22,768 nt of DNA from a virus: positions 1-22,768 of the IMG/VR virus record IMGVR_UViG_3300046411_000168; one strand, 5' to 3'. Below are positions 13,951-20,868 of this stretch, piece by piece. The position numbers were made by a program, and so were the translations under genes. How positions within the stretch are numbered: the stretch's first letter is position 1; every line of letters begins with the position of its first letter. The notes under the pieces are model-generated. The model made no database searches. It was not told the DNA's origin and saw only the letters and a program-made list of their open reading frames with translations.

Positions 13951-14784
13951 TTAAAATTTTACCCATTGTGTTGGTCTGGTTTCTTGCACTGTATTTCTAT
14001 ATAATAGTTTTTCATCTTCCCAGTCCTGGGCAAATCTAATATCTTTGTATGAACCACCAAACCATGGACCACCTAAAGAAAAGTGTATGGCACTAGGTTT
14101 TTCATCTAGTTTTGAAACATCAGGTATATGATTCCAACTACAAGGTATACCTGCAATCTCACTATCTGAAGTCCATTTAAATTGATGAAGGTGTAAACCT
14201 CTCATAGTATTTACATCTTCACATGTAAGATTTCGTACATCTTTATGTGACATATTTAATAACATAAGTGAAGACCAAAGCTTTTTATCATAACCTAATT
14301 GTTTTTGGTTATCCATCTTAGTATCTTCAGTAGGTTGCCAATCAAACTTAACACAAGCTACTGCTTTATCAGCACAGTTAATTTCAACCCACTTAAATAG
14401 TTTATCTATATCATCTAAGAATAAAAAGTCACAGTCACAAAACATAATCCAACCTTTAACACCATTACGTTTAGCAATCTCAGGTGCAAGGAAACGTGTA
14501 TGACTGAACTCTGTAGAAAAAGGTTTGTCATCTATTACATCATATTTTTGACCCTCTTCATTTTCTCTCCACTCTCTATCAAAGTAACCACCTTTTCTTA
14601 AAGTGATATGGTTTAAATCAATTACTGTAAGAGGTCGTGAACTTTTTCTTATTAAAGAATGTTCACAAACTCTATAAGCAATATCTTCACGACTATCATA
14701 CCCTATAAAAACAAAACTAGTTTCATTATAGGGTAATGGATGTATAGTCTCTGACTCGTAATTTGTTCTAGCATTTAATAACAT
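13951..14784 (-). CDS. Glycosyltransferase (GT8-like, phage 'FIGYDSRED' type)
   Basis: A 277-residue protein. Residues 24-47 hold the Phe-Ile-Gly-Tyr-Asp-Ser-Arg-Glu...Tyr-x-Val-x-x-x-Ser start. Residues 90-100 hold a Ser-Thr-Glu-Phe-Ser-x-Thr-Arg-Phe-x-x-Pro segment. The metal-binding D-x-D motif lies in Phe-Cys-Asp-Cys-Asp (Asp117, Asp119). A His-Phe-x-x-Gly-Gly-Pro-Trp segment (about 234-241) lies near the C-terminus. These are typical of glycosyltransferase family 8-like proteins common in phages and marine bacteria. The donor and acceptor sugars are not predictable. The gene lies directly upstream of the three-domain fusion with a one-base gap, so they form a sugar-transfer pair. A promoter-like element lies so close that the transcript may begin at the ATG. 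Confidence 0.75.
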   Translation of the reverse strand: MLLNARTNYESETIHPLPYNETSFVFIGYDSREDIAYRVCEHSLIRKSSRPLTVIDLNHITLRKGGYFDREWRENEEGQKYDVIDDKPFSTEFSHTRFLAPEIAKRNGVKGWIMFCDCDFLFLDDIDKLFKWVEINCADKAVACVKFDWQPTEDTKMDNQKQLGYDKKLWSSLMLLNMSHKDVRNLTCEDVNTMRGLHLHQFKWTSDSEIAGIPCSWNHIPDVSKLDEKPSAIHFSLGGPWFGGSYKDIRFAQDWEDEKLLYRNTVQETRPTQWVKF

Positions 14785-14790
14785 TTTATT

Positions 14791-14818
14791 ATTATACTCC
14801 TTTTAAATATAAAGTCAA
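14791..14818 (-). promoter_or_regulatory. Sigma70-like promoter before the glycosyltransferase genes
   Basis: TTGACT (14818-14813) and TATAAT (14796-14791) are separated by 16 bases on the minus strand, in the 41-base gap between the RNR and glycosyltransferase genes. The predicted start of transcription, about seven bases beyond the -10, falls on or next to the A of the ATG at 14784. The AAGGAG in this gap lies inside the spacer and would be absent from such a transcript. Only a read-through transcript from the RNR would carry it. Confidence 0.6.
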
Positions 14819-14825
14819 GAAAAAA

Positions 14826-16739
14826 TTAAACTACTTCACATGCTCCTGCAGTACATGCAAGTTCTTTTGAAGAAGTAGTTGTATCTTCCTTTTCATAGTT
14901 AGTTAAGTCCATCCAATTAATATTTCTTGGAGTCTTAGCTAACCATTCCTCATAAGTTTTCTTATCAACTTCTTGATAAGGTGCTTGTTTATATGAATGG
15001 TCAGAGTGAGGTAAGAATGAAACACCACTCATCACATCAAAGTTTTCGTATACCCATGCACCAACTTGTAACCACTCTTCTTCTTTTACATAAACTGTAA
15101 TTGAAGGTTTATGTTCACACCAATGTAGCTGATACATCTTCCATATCTCTAGTTGTTCAATAGCAGACTTAGCATCTCTCATTACTGAACTCTTTGGAGA
15201 CTTCATAGGAAAATAAATAACCTTTGTATCATTAGGTTTCATTACGTCATCTTCACCATAAAAACCTTTATCCAACATCATGTCACACAATGGGTCTTTT
15301 TTATCTGCCCTAACAGTTCTAAGATAGTAAGGTGAATAACGTGGGTGAATACCTGAAGCTGAATCAACTAATTGTGATACAGTTCCTGAAGGTTTCACAC
15401 AAGTAATAGCAGTAGCTTGGTTAACTCCTAACATCTCTGCCCACTTTTTATTTGTTTTAATTGAATGTTCTTTAAGATTAATTAACATATCTTTTAAAAC
15501 AGTTTGATTATATATATCACCTGATAGAACTTCGTGGTCCATAATACCAGTTAATGAAACACCTAGTAATCTTTCTTCTTCAGTATTATCTTTCCATTGT
15601 TTAGTTAAGTATCTAAAGTCTGATAAAGTTGATTGAAGTGTACCAAAGATTGTAGCTATCTCTACCTTTTCTTTTAAAGTTTCTTCAGTATCATCAGGTC
15701 TAACAACTACTTCAGATAAATTACAGAATTGTTTATTTCGTAAAACTATTTCTGAACATGGATTAGTCCCAAAGTCAAAGTCACCATCTCTCCTACCTGA
15801 ACGTGTAGCCATCTTTTGTGATGCAACTCTATTAAATATACCACGTTCACCTGATTTAGAATCATAAAGAGATACCCACTCTTTCATAAATGTACCTATA
15901 TCAGGCTTCTCAGTATAAGCTACAGAGTTATTAGCATAACTTCTTTGTGGATTATTGTCCCACCATTGACCAGTCTTTGCATCTCTCATTCTAATATCTG
16001 AAAGATTAGACAAGCTAATTAAAGCTGAACGTCTTACACCACCACAAACAACTACGTCTGCAATCTTACATACAATATCGTGACACTCAATACTATTTAA
16101 TTTTCTACCTTTAGCTTTTTGAAATGTTTCAATACTAAATTTAAATAAATCTCTAAGTGGGTCAGGACCACTAGCACGTCCACCAAATGTTTTTAGTTTA
16201 GCACCTGCAGGTCTGACAAGAGACATATCAAATTGTGGTATCTGTCCTGCATAAAGCATAGCAATAAGTTCACGATAAGATTTTGCCCAACCTATTTTAC
16301 TGTCTCTTACTTTAATAACTGTTTCAGTTGTATGAAATTGTTCTGCAATCTCAGGTAGCTTATCAACGTATTGTCTTTCAACACTAAACCCTACACCAGT
16401 ACCACACATAAGTATGTACATAATCTCGTCAAAGGTTCTTACATTATCAATAGCAACATAAGAACAATTAAATCCTGCAACATTATCTTTATCAAGAGCA
16501 GCTCCTGCAGTCATTAATGCTCTCATAGAAGGCATAACTTTTAATGTAGTGATAGCATCAATCCATCTATCTTTTTCTTTCTTATCTAGTTTTTTAGATG
16601 TTAGTTTCTCATAACGTCCTTGCATATAACTAACATATCGTTCAACAGTTTCACTCCACGTTTCTCTTCTGTTTTCTTTTTCAATCCATCTCGCATAACG
16701 AGAGATGGCAATATAGTTTTGGTATTCAGTTGGTAACAT
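14826..16739 (-). CDS. nrdJ: Adenosylcobalamin-dependent (class II) ribonucleotide reductase, monomeric type
   Basis: A 637-residue protein that makes deoxyribonucleotides for phage DNA using coenzyme B12 to generate the active-site radical. The active-site set of the monomeric class II enzyme (Lactobacillus leichmannii type) is in place: Cys92 in Gly-Phe-Asn-Cys-Ser-Tyr and Cys339 in Phe-Cys-Asn-Leu as the redox pair, and Asn326, Cys328 and Glu330 in Asn-Pro-Cys-Ser-Glu-Ile. The C-terminal Cys629 and Cys634, five apart, can act as the re-reducing shuttle. It is about 100 residues shorter than the Lactobacillus enzyme. AGGGGAAA lies eight bases before the ATG. It sits between host-DNA-degrading and sugar-transfer genes, fitting a pathway from degraded host DNA and ribonucleotides to phage dNTPs. 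Confidence 0.92.
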   Translation of the reverse strand: MLPTEYQNYIAISRYARWIEKENRRETWSETVERYVSYMQGRYEKLTSKKLDKKEKDRWIDAITTLKVMPSMRALMTAGAALDKDNVAGFNCSYVAIDNVRTFDEIMYILMCGTGVGFSVERQYVDKLPEIAEQFHTTETVIKVRDSKIGWAKSYRELIAMLYAGQIPQFDMSLVRPAGAKLKTFGGRASGPDPLRDLFKFSIETFQKAKGRKLNSIECHDIVCKIADVVVCGGVRRSALISLSNLSDIRMRDAKTGQWWDNNPQRSYANNSVAYTEKPDIGTFMKEWVSLYDSKSGERGIFNRVASQKMATRSGRRDGDFDFGTNPCSEIVLRNKQFCNLSEVVVRPDDTEETLKEKVEIATIFGTLQSTLSDFRYLTKQWKDNTEEERLLGVSLTGIMDHEVLSGDIYNQTVLKDMLINLKEHSIKTNKKWAEMLGVNQATAITCVKPSGTVSQLVDSASGIHPRYSPYYLRTVRADKKDPLCDMMLDKGFYGEDDVMKPNDTKVIYFPMKSPKSSVMRDAKSAIEQLEIWKMYQLHWCEHKPSITVYVKEEEWLQVGAWVYENFDVMSGVSFLPHSDHSYKQAPYQEVDKKTYEEWLAKTPRNINWMDLTNYEKEDTTTSSKELACTAGACEVV

Positions 16740-16742
16740 AGT

Positions 16743-17123
16743 TTATTTCCCCTTTCTTTTTTTATTATGTTTTACTCTATCATAACTATCTTTATCTGTC
16801 AATATAGCATTTATATGTGTGCGAATAAAGTTAGTTCTTTTTGAAGACAATATATCCATAGCTACCTTTCGCATGTACGTAGGATTAATTTTAGCTGAAT
16901 GACATATATATTCAAAATCTTTTTTAGTTTGTCCAAAATTTGACGTGAACCACAATATAGCTTCACGTTTAATCTTTGAACTTTCCAAATCTCTTGTATC
17001 TTTTTGTGTGGCATCAAGTAAAGCTTGTAAAATAACTGCAAGGAATAGACTTCTCTCAGCACTTGTTGAGCTGATAAAATTAGTTTCTGTTTGTTGTAAA
17101 AAATCTTCATACTCTTTTTGCAT
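16743..17123 (-). CDS. Small hypothetical protein, possible helix-turn-helix/DNA-binding
   Basis: I start the gene at ATG 17123 (126 residues). A GTG at 17150 would add nine residues and lengthen the overlap with the endonuclease gene to 44 bases. Neither start has a strong ribosome site, so the choice is uncertain. The protein is helical, with a pattern Lys-Arg-Glu-Ala-x-x-Trp-Phe...Phe-x-x-x-Cys-x-x-Ala-x-x-x-Pro-x-x-x-Arg (about residues 53-84) that recurs in small phage proteins of unknown role and resembles a DNA-binding helix-turn-helix region. The tail is very basic (Lys/Arg-rich). It lies between endonuclease I and the RNR, four bases from the latter. The DNA-binding role is inferred. 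Confidence 0.5.
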   Translation of the reverse strand: MQKEYEDFLQQTETNFISSTSAERSLFLAVILQALLDATQKDTRDLESSKIKREAILWFTSNFGQTKKDFEYICHSAKINPTYMRKVAMDILSSKRTNFIRTHINAILTDKDSYDRVKHNKKRKGK

Positions 17124-17481
17124 TATACCATTGTTTAGGAATACCATCACTTATTTTACAGTATTCAAAGTTATGCTTATCACACCATCCTGCATAAGTC
17201 ATAGTGCCACCCTTGTTTAGTTTTTTATTTGGATTATCAAAAGCAAATCTAATTATAATATTAGGATTAGATTTTCTAAAAAACAAATGTTTCTTTCTCA
17301 TCTCAATAGTTAATCTACCTTTAACTTCTATATAAGAACCATTAGGTAACAAGAAGTCAGGGCAATAAGTTTTATTTTCAAACCATTCATAATTATATTT
17401 ATTAGGTTCATACTTAACTTTTATTTTTTTATCTTTAAAAAATTTATAAACTTTTTCTTCTGAACCACTTCTAAACTTCAT
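17107..17481 (-). CDS. T7 endonuclease I-like Holliday-junction resolvase
   Basis: A 124-residue homologue of T7 gene 3. The sequence order matches well: Phe-Arg-Ser-Gly-Ser-Glu-Glu-Lys-Val near the start (catalytic Glu at 8), Tyr-Glu, then Pro-Asp-Phe-Leu-Leu-Pro-Asn-Gly-x-Tyr-Ile-Glu-Val-Lys-Gly with Asp42, Glu52 and Lys54 as the metal-binding triad, and a Lys-Gly-x-x-x-Thr-Tyr...Trp-Cys C-terminal part ending Ile-Pro-x-x-Trp. The enzyme resolves branched DNA before packaging and helps break down the host chromosome. A GAGGAA precedes the ATG. It overlaps the membrane-protein gene upstream by four bases, and its 3' end overlaps the next gene. Confidence 0.92.
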   Translation of the reverse strand: MKFRSGSEEKVYKFFKDKKIKVKYEPNKYNYEWFENKTYCPDFLLPNGSYIEVKGRLTIEMRKKHLFFRKSNPNIIIRFAFDNPNKKLNKGGTMTYAGWCDKHNFEYCKISDGIPKQWYNAKRV

Positions 17482-17702
17482 TTAATATTCCTCATATGAA
17501 AATAGTTTCGTATATGTAGGCAAGTAAATACTATACACATAATTAACATATAATAACTATCAGATAGTACTGACCATGTAATCCATATTATATTTGAAAC
17601 CATCCCATACAGAGGTGCATAGTTATCTTTATTACCATACACCCACACAGTAACAACTGCACTAATTGCAGCTAGTAATTCAAATACACTAACCAATGTC
17701 AT
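17478..17702 (-). CDS. Small 3-TM membrane protein, PnuC-like half
   Basis: A 74-residue protein made almost entirely of three hydrophobic helices (about 5-23, 29-47 and 48-66) with a Tyr-Gly-Asn-Lys-Asp turn after the first and a basic end. The middle helix Val-Ser-Asn-Ile-Ile-Trp-Ile-Thr-Trp-x-x-Leu resembles a repeat of PnuC-type nicotinamide-nucleoside transporters, which have about twice the number of helices. It may form oligomers to build a full channel, or it may be unrelated. It overlaps the exonuclease gene by 14 bases and endonuclease I by four, so it is co-translated with nucleotide-metabolism genes, which fits a nucleoside or cofactor transport role. This is an inference. Confidence 0.5.
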   Translation of the reverse strand: MTLVSVFELLAAISAVVTVWVYGNKDNYAPLYGMVSNIIWITWSVLSDSYYMLIMCIVFTCLHIRNYFHMRNIK

Positions 17703-18537
17703 CTACTGCTACCTCTTGTACATCAGGTGTTTTAGCTACCACAGTCAAGTATCTTGGTCCATTCGCATAGACAAATTTTCTAAGTCCTTTCCCACCATTA
17801 GCATCTTTCCAACAATCAACTTTATAAGCACAGTAGGAACAGCCAACGTCAAGTTTACGATTACCACTAACACCATCTGCAATATCGTCATAACACTTGC
17901 TAGGAATTGTATCACTTGCGACAACATTTTTAAGATGTAAGACCCTATCTTTTGCATTTATCATCTCCATTTGATGGACAGGCATAAGACATATCCTGCC
18001 ACTTTGTTTATCTATAGCAAGAAAGGCACCACCCTCTTTACCTTGTGCTTCAGAATAAGCTGATAGTTGAGGTATATAACCAAAAGGGTCATCTTTTAAC
18101 AATGAACGATTAGAAAACTTTTTAAATGAGTAAGCACTAGCAGATTTACAATCTGTAATTACACCATCAATCTCACAGTCTTGGTGTCCTAACACTCCCT
18201 CAATCTCCAATTCTTTTTGTTCATTCTTAACTTCATGCCCTGCAGTTTTTGCAAGAAGTAAAAGTAATTCTTCAAGCATATATCCATAAGCAAATTTTAT
18301 TTTTGCCCATGCAGGTAACTTTTCTTTTTTTATATCTCTTGATTGATACCATACCTGTCTATCAGGTTTACCAATCTGAGACATTCTCAAATTATTATTC
18401 TCAGAATATTTGTCAAATAACGACATGATATTTATTTTGATATTCTCTGCGAATGATTCAACATCTTTCATTGATGGTTGTTTACCTTCAGAGATAGTAT
18501 CGTACATGTCTTTAACTAGAGTATCAATTTTTTTCAT
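17689..18537 (-). CDS. RecB/Cas4-like PD-(D/E)XK exonuclease with Cys cluster
   Basis: A 282-residue nuclease. The PD-(D/E)XK core is visible: Glu89 in a helix, Gly-His-Gln-Asp-Cys-Glu-Ile-Asp (Asp124), Thr-Asp-Cys-Lys (Asp129 and Lys131), then the RecB-family Gln-x-x-x-Tyr motif (Gln157, Tyr161). Cys233, Cys236 and Cys242 near the C-terminus, with Cys215 as a possible fourth ligand, suggest a Cas4/AddB-like iron-sulfur cluster. It fills the place of T7 gp6 exonuclease, which degrades host DNA and removes RNA primers. No ribosome-binding site precedes the ATG: the transcript leading into it is the terminator hairpin and U-tract located 5 bases before. Expression must rely on read-through or on an unusual initiation. 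Confidence 0.8.
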   Translation of the reverse strand: MKKIDTLVKDMYDTISEGKQPSMKDVESFAENIKINIMSLFDKYSENNNLRMSQIGKPDRQVWYQSRDIKKEKLPAWAKIKFAYGYMLEELLLLLAKTAGHEVKNEQKELEIEGVLGHQDCEIDGVITDCKSASAYSFKKFSNRSLLKDDPFGYIPQLSAYSEAQGKEGGAFLAIDKQSGRICLMPVHQMEMINAKDRVLHLKNVVASDTIPSKCYDDIADGVSGNRKLDVGCSYCAYKVDCWKDANGGKGLRKFVYANGPRYLTVVAKTPDVQEVAVDDIG

Positions 18538-18542
18538 TAGAC

Positions 18543-18574
18543 AAAAAAAGGGACGTAGTTATTAGCCACGTCCC
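18543..18574 (-). terminator. Intrinsic terminator/attenuator after the ssDNA-binding protein gene
   Basis: On the minus strand a GGGACGT / ACGTCCC stem with an 11-base loop (18574-18550) is followed directly by seven Ts (18549-18543). It begins 15 bases after the ssDNA-binding protein stop and ends five bases before the exonuclease ATG. It should cut transcription sharply after the highly needed ssDNA-binding protein and let a fraction read into the downstream nuclease and RNR genes. Confidence 0.88.
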
Positions 18575-18589
18575 ACTATTTTATTATTG

Positions 18590-19057
18590 TTAAGCTACGT
18601 TTGTAGCAAAGTCATTTGATTCATCACCTTCTTTAGGGATTTCCTGGAAAGCTTCGTCAACTTCTTTGTCAACATAAGGCACTAAATCAACAACTTGAAT
18701 GGCTTGTAGTTCAGCACTTTTACCTGAGTTACCTCCCCACTTCCAATCGTACATTCTATAAAGAACATTTACGTTAGACCCATTACCAATAAGAACCCCT
18801 TCCAAAGGACGTTTCATATTGTCCTTGACTTCAGGTGCTCTATTTTGAGTACCATCTTTGCGAGTAGCTTTTCTCTTAATAGTAACAAAGTCTCCTCTTT
18901 CGTCTCCTTTATTTTTAATAGTTAGTCCATCAGCTTCAGCTTTCTTTTTGTTTTCAGCATCAACTGATACATCTATACTATACACTCCACCTTCATCAAA
19001 CTTAGTGCTAGGTGCTACAACTTGTGCCCAATAAGATTTTCCATTTATTACAGTCAT
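18590..19057 (-). CDS. Single-stranded DNA-binding protein (gp2.5-like, OB fold)
   Basis: A 155-residue protein of the size and place of T7 gp2.5. It shows beta-strand segments with aromatic residues suited to ssDNA stacking (Tyr9 and Trp10, Tyr26, Phe57, Tyr100, Tyr103, Trp105, Trp107), a basic middle (Lys61-Arg66, Lys68) and an acidic C-terminal tail (about residues 130-149) like those that recruit polymerase and helicase. The family in marine T7-like phages is usually annotated as ssDNA-binding protein; I assign it by layout and position rather than by an unmistakable motif. AAGGAG precedes the ATG. It has its own sigma70-like promoter upstream and a terminator downstream, so it can be made in larger amounts than its neighbours. 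Confidence 0.75.
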   Translation of the reverse strand: MTVINGKSYWAQVVAPSTKFDEGGVYSIDVSVDAENKKKAEADGLTIKNKGDERGDFVTIKRKATRKDGTQNRAPEVKDNMKRPLEGVLIGNGSNVNVLYRMYDWKWGGNSGKSAELQAIQVVDLVPYVDKEVDEAFQEIPKEGDESNDFATNVA

Positions 19058-19109
19058 TTTCGTACTCCTTTCATAATTGTCATTTGAATATGACTTATTT
19101 TAAATACTA

Positions 19110-19138
19110 ATTATATTTCATTATAGTAATATTGTCAA
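19110..19138 (-). promoter_or_regulatory. Consensus sigma70 promoter for the ssDNA-binding protein gene
   Basis: On the minus strand TTGACA (19138-19133) and TATAAT (19115-19110) are separated by exactly 17 bases, matching the bacterial housekeeping consensus at all twelve positions. Transcription would begin near 19103, leaving a leader of about 45 bases with an AAGGAG before the ATG at 19057. It lies in the only sizeable gap of the replication block (19058-19167). A T7-type phage using host RNA polymerase here is consistent with the absence of a phage RNA polymerase gene in the window. Confidence 0.88.
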
Positions 19139-19167
19139 GAACTTTTTACATTTATTTCTCCTTTCAA

Positions 19168-20868
19168 TTAGTGTGTCTCTGCCCAACTCAAACCAGTCTT
19201 AAACTCTGCATCCAGTGGGCATTTCAGGTTTAACTCTTCAGTAGTATTTTTAATAGCAGTCTTTACAATCCTACCCATTTCTTCTACATCTTTTTTATGT
19301 ACTTCAAATTGATACTCATCATGTATTGAAGCTACAAGTTTAGAATCAATACCTGATTTATTAATTAAGTTTATCATTTGTCTTAACCAAACTTTACAAG
19401 CTATTGCTCCTGCACCTTGAACAATAGTATTAACTGCTTTGTGTGGTGAACGTACATTAAATAGTCTACCATCTAAACCCCTTACCTTACCCATATTCGC
19501 AGCTTCTTCTACTTGGTTTCTAAAGTTTTTTAATTTAGGAAGTTCAGATAAAAATTTATCAATAAGTTTTTTACCAACTGCCATATCTTTTGAACCAACT
19601 ATTTGACCAATCTTCTTTGCACCTGCTCCAAATAAAAAGGCATAGATAAAAGTTTTAGCTTGGTCTCTATTTGTAAGTCCTGCCATATTCATATTTCTTG
19701 TATGAATATCTCCATTTAATATTTCATTTGTGTACTCAGGTGTATCAATATAATGTGCTAACATTCTTAACTCTAGTCCTGAAGCATCAGTACCAAAGAT
19801 AACGTGAGTATCAGGTTTGTCAGTTGTCCATACTTCTCTACACTCTTTACCATAAGGTGAATAAACTGCAGGTATCTGAGCCATATTTGGCGAGTGATGA
19901 CTCATTCTACCTGATACACAACGTAAAGTAAGAACACGTCCATGAACTCTACCAGTAGTTTCATTCACAACATCTAACCATGAAGTTATTTGTGACGTTC
20001 TCTTTTTTAATAATAAATATTCAGAAATTAATTTAGCTTCAGCTATGTTATCTATCTTTGACAGTACACCTTCATCTACAATAGGTGAACCTTTATCAGT
20101 AAACTTATTTGGTTTCCAACCTAACTTCATAAGTCGTTCAGCTATTTGTTTACGAGACGCAAGATTAAATTCTTGATAACTAACTTTAGTAAAAGGTTTG
20201 CCCTTCACATATCCACGAGATTTATTATTTACTTTAGGAATAAATTCTTCCTCAATCTTTAATGGTGGAAAAGTTTTATGTACTTCTTTTTCTAACTGTT
20301 CAGCTTTATCTTCAAGCATAGCATATAAGTTACTTGCTTTTTGTTGGTCTAAATAAAAACCATTGTTCTCTTGTTTAGTTATAATTGAACGTATGTCATG
20401 CTCAAGTCTTAAAGATTTTTTAGAAAAGTTTTTACCTTCAACAATTAATCTTTTATAAACTTGGTGAGTTACATCAACATCTCTTTTACAATACGTTAAC
20501 ATCTCTTGACTAAACTGTGAGAAGTTATTGAACTCAATTTTATTTAAACCAATACGTTCACCCCAGGAATCAAGTGAATGACCTTTATCTCTTTCAGGAT
20601 TGTACAACTGTGACATAATTAATGTATCAGTTATTTGTCCAATGGTTATTTTTGTATTGAGTAATCTATTTAGAACTGGTGCGTCAAATGAAACACCATT
20701 ATGCATTATGATTTCTTTACAATAATTGTTAATAAAGTTAGGTAGTTTGGTGTAACAATCTTCACCTACAAATGAATAGGTTTTATTTTCATCAATGTTT
20801 TTAGCGACAACACAATGAATATTCTTTGCATCAAGTGAATCAGTTTCAATGTCTAATACTGTTCTCAT
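19168..20868 (-). CDS. T7-type DNA polymerase (family A)
   Basis: A 566-residue replicative polymerase with a proofreading exonuclease. The 3'-5' exonuclease residues are Asp6 and Glu8 (Asp-Ile-Glu-Thr), Asp62 in a Asn-Gly-x-x-Phe-Asp segment and the Tyr126-x-x-x-Asp130 motif. Polymerase motif A is Asp361 in Gly-Thr-Asp-Ala-Ser-Gly-Leu-Glu-Leu-Arg. Motif B is Arg401-x-x-x-Lys405-x-x-x-Tyr409...Gly. Motif C is His516-Asp517-Glu518. Tyr409 occupies the position of E. coli Phe762, as in T7 (Tyr526). T7 polymerase has about 704 residues; much of the shortfall seems to lie between residues 190 and 235, where the T7 enzyme carries its thioredoxin-binding insertion, and near the fingers and C-terminal region. 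It overlaps the upstream small gene by four bases. Confidence 0.95.
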   Translation of the reverse strand: MRTVLDIETDSLDAKNIHCVVAKNIDENKTYSFVGEDCYTKLPNFINNYCKEIIMHNGVSFDAPVLNRLLNTKITIGQITDTLIMSQLYNPERDKGHSLDSWGERIGLNKIEFNNFSQFSQEMLTYCKRDVDVTHQVYKRLIVEGKNFSKKSLRLEHDIRSIITKQENNGFYLDQQKASNLYAMLEDKAEQLEKEVHKTFPPLKIEEEFIPKVNNKSRGYVKGKPFTKVSYQEFNLASRKQIAERLMKLGWKPNKFTDKGSPIVDEGVLSKIDNIAEAKLISEYLLLKKRTSQITSWLDVVNETTGRVHGRVLTLRCVSGRMSHHSPNMAQIPAVYSPYGKECREVWTTDKPDTHVIFGTDASGLELRMLAHYIDTPEYTNEILNGDIHTRNMNMAGLTNRDQAKTFIYAFLFGAGAKKIGQIVGSKDMAVGKKLIDKFLSELPKLKNFRNQVEEAANMGKVRGLDGRLFNVRSPHKAVNTIVQGAGAIACKVWLRQMINLINKSGIDSKLVASIHDEYQFEVHKKDVEEMGRIVKTAIKNTTEELNLKCPLDAEFKTGLSWAETH

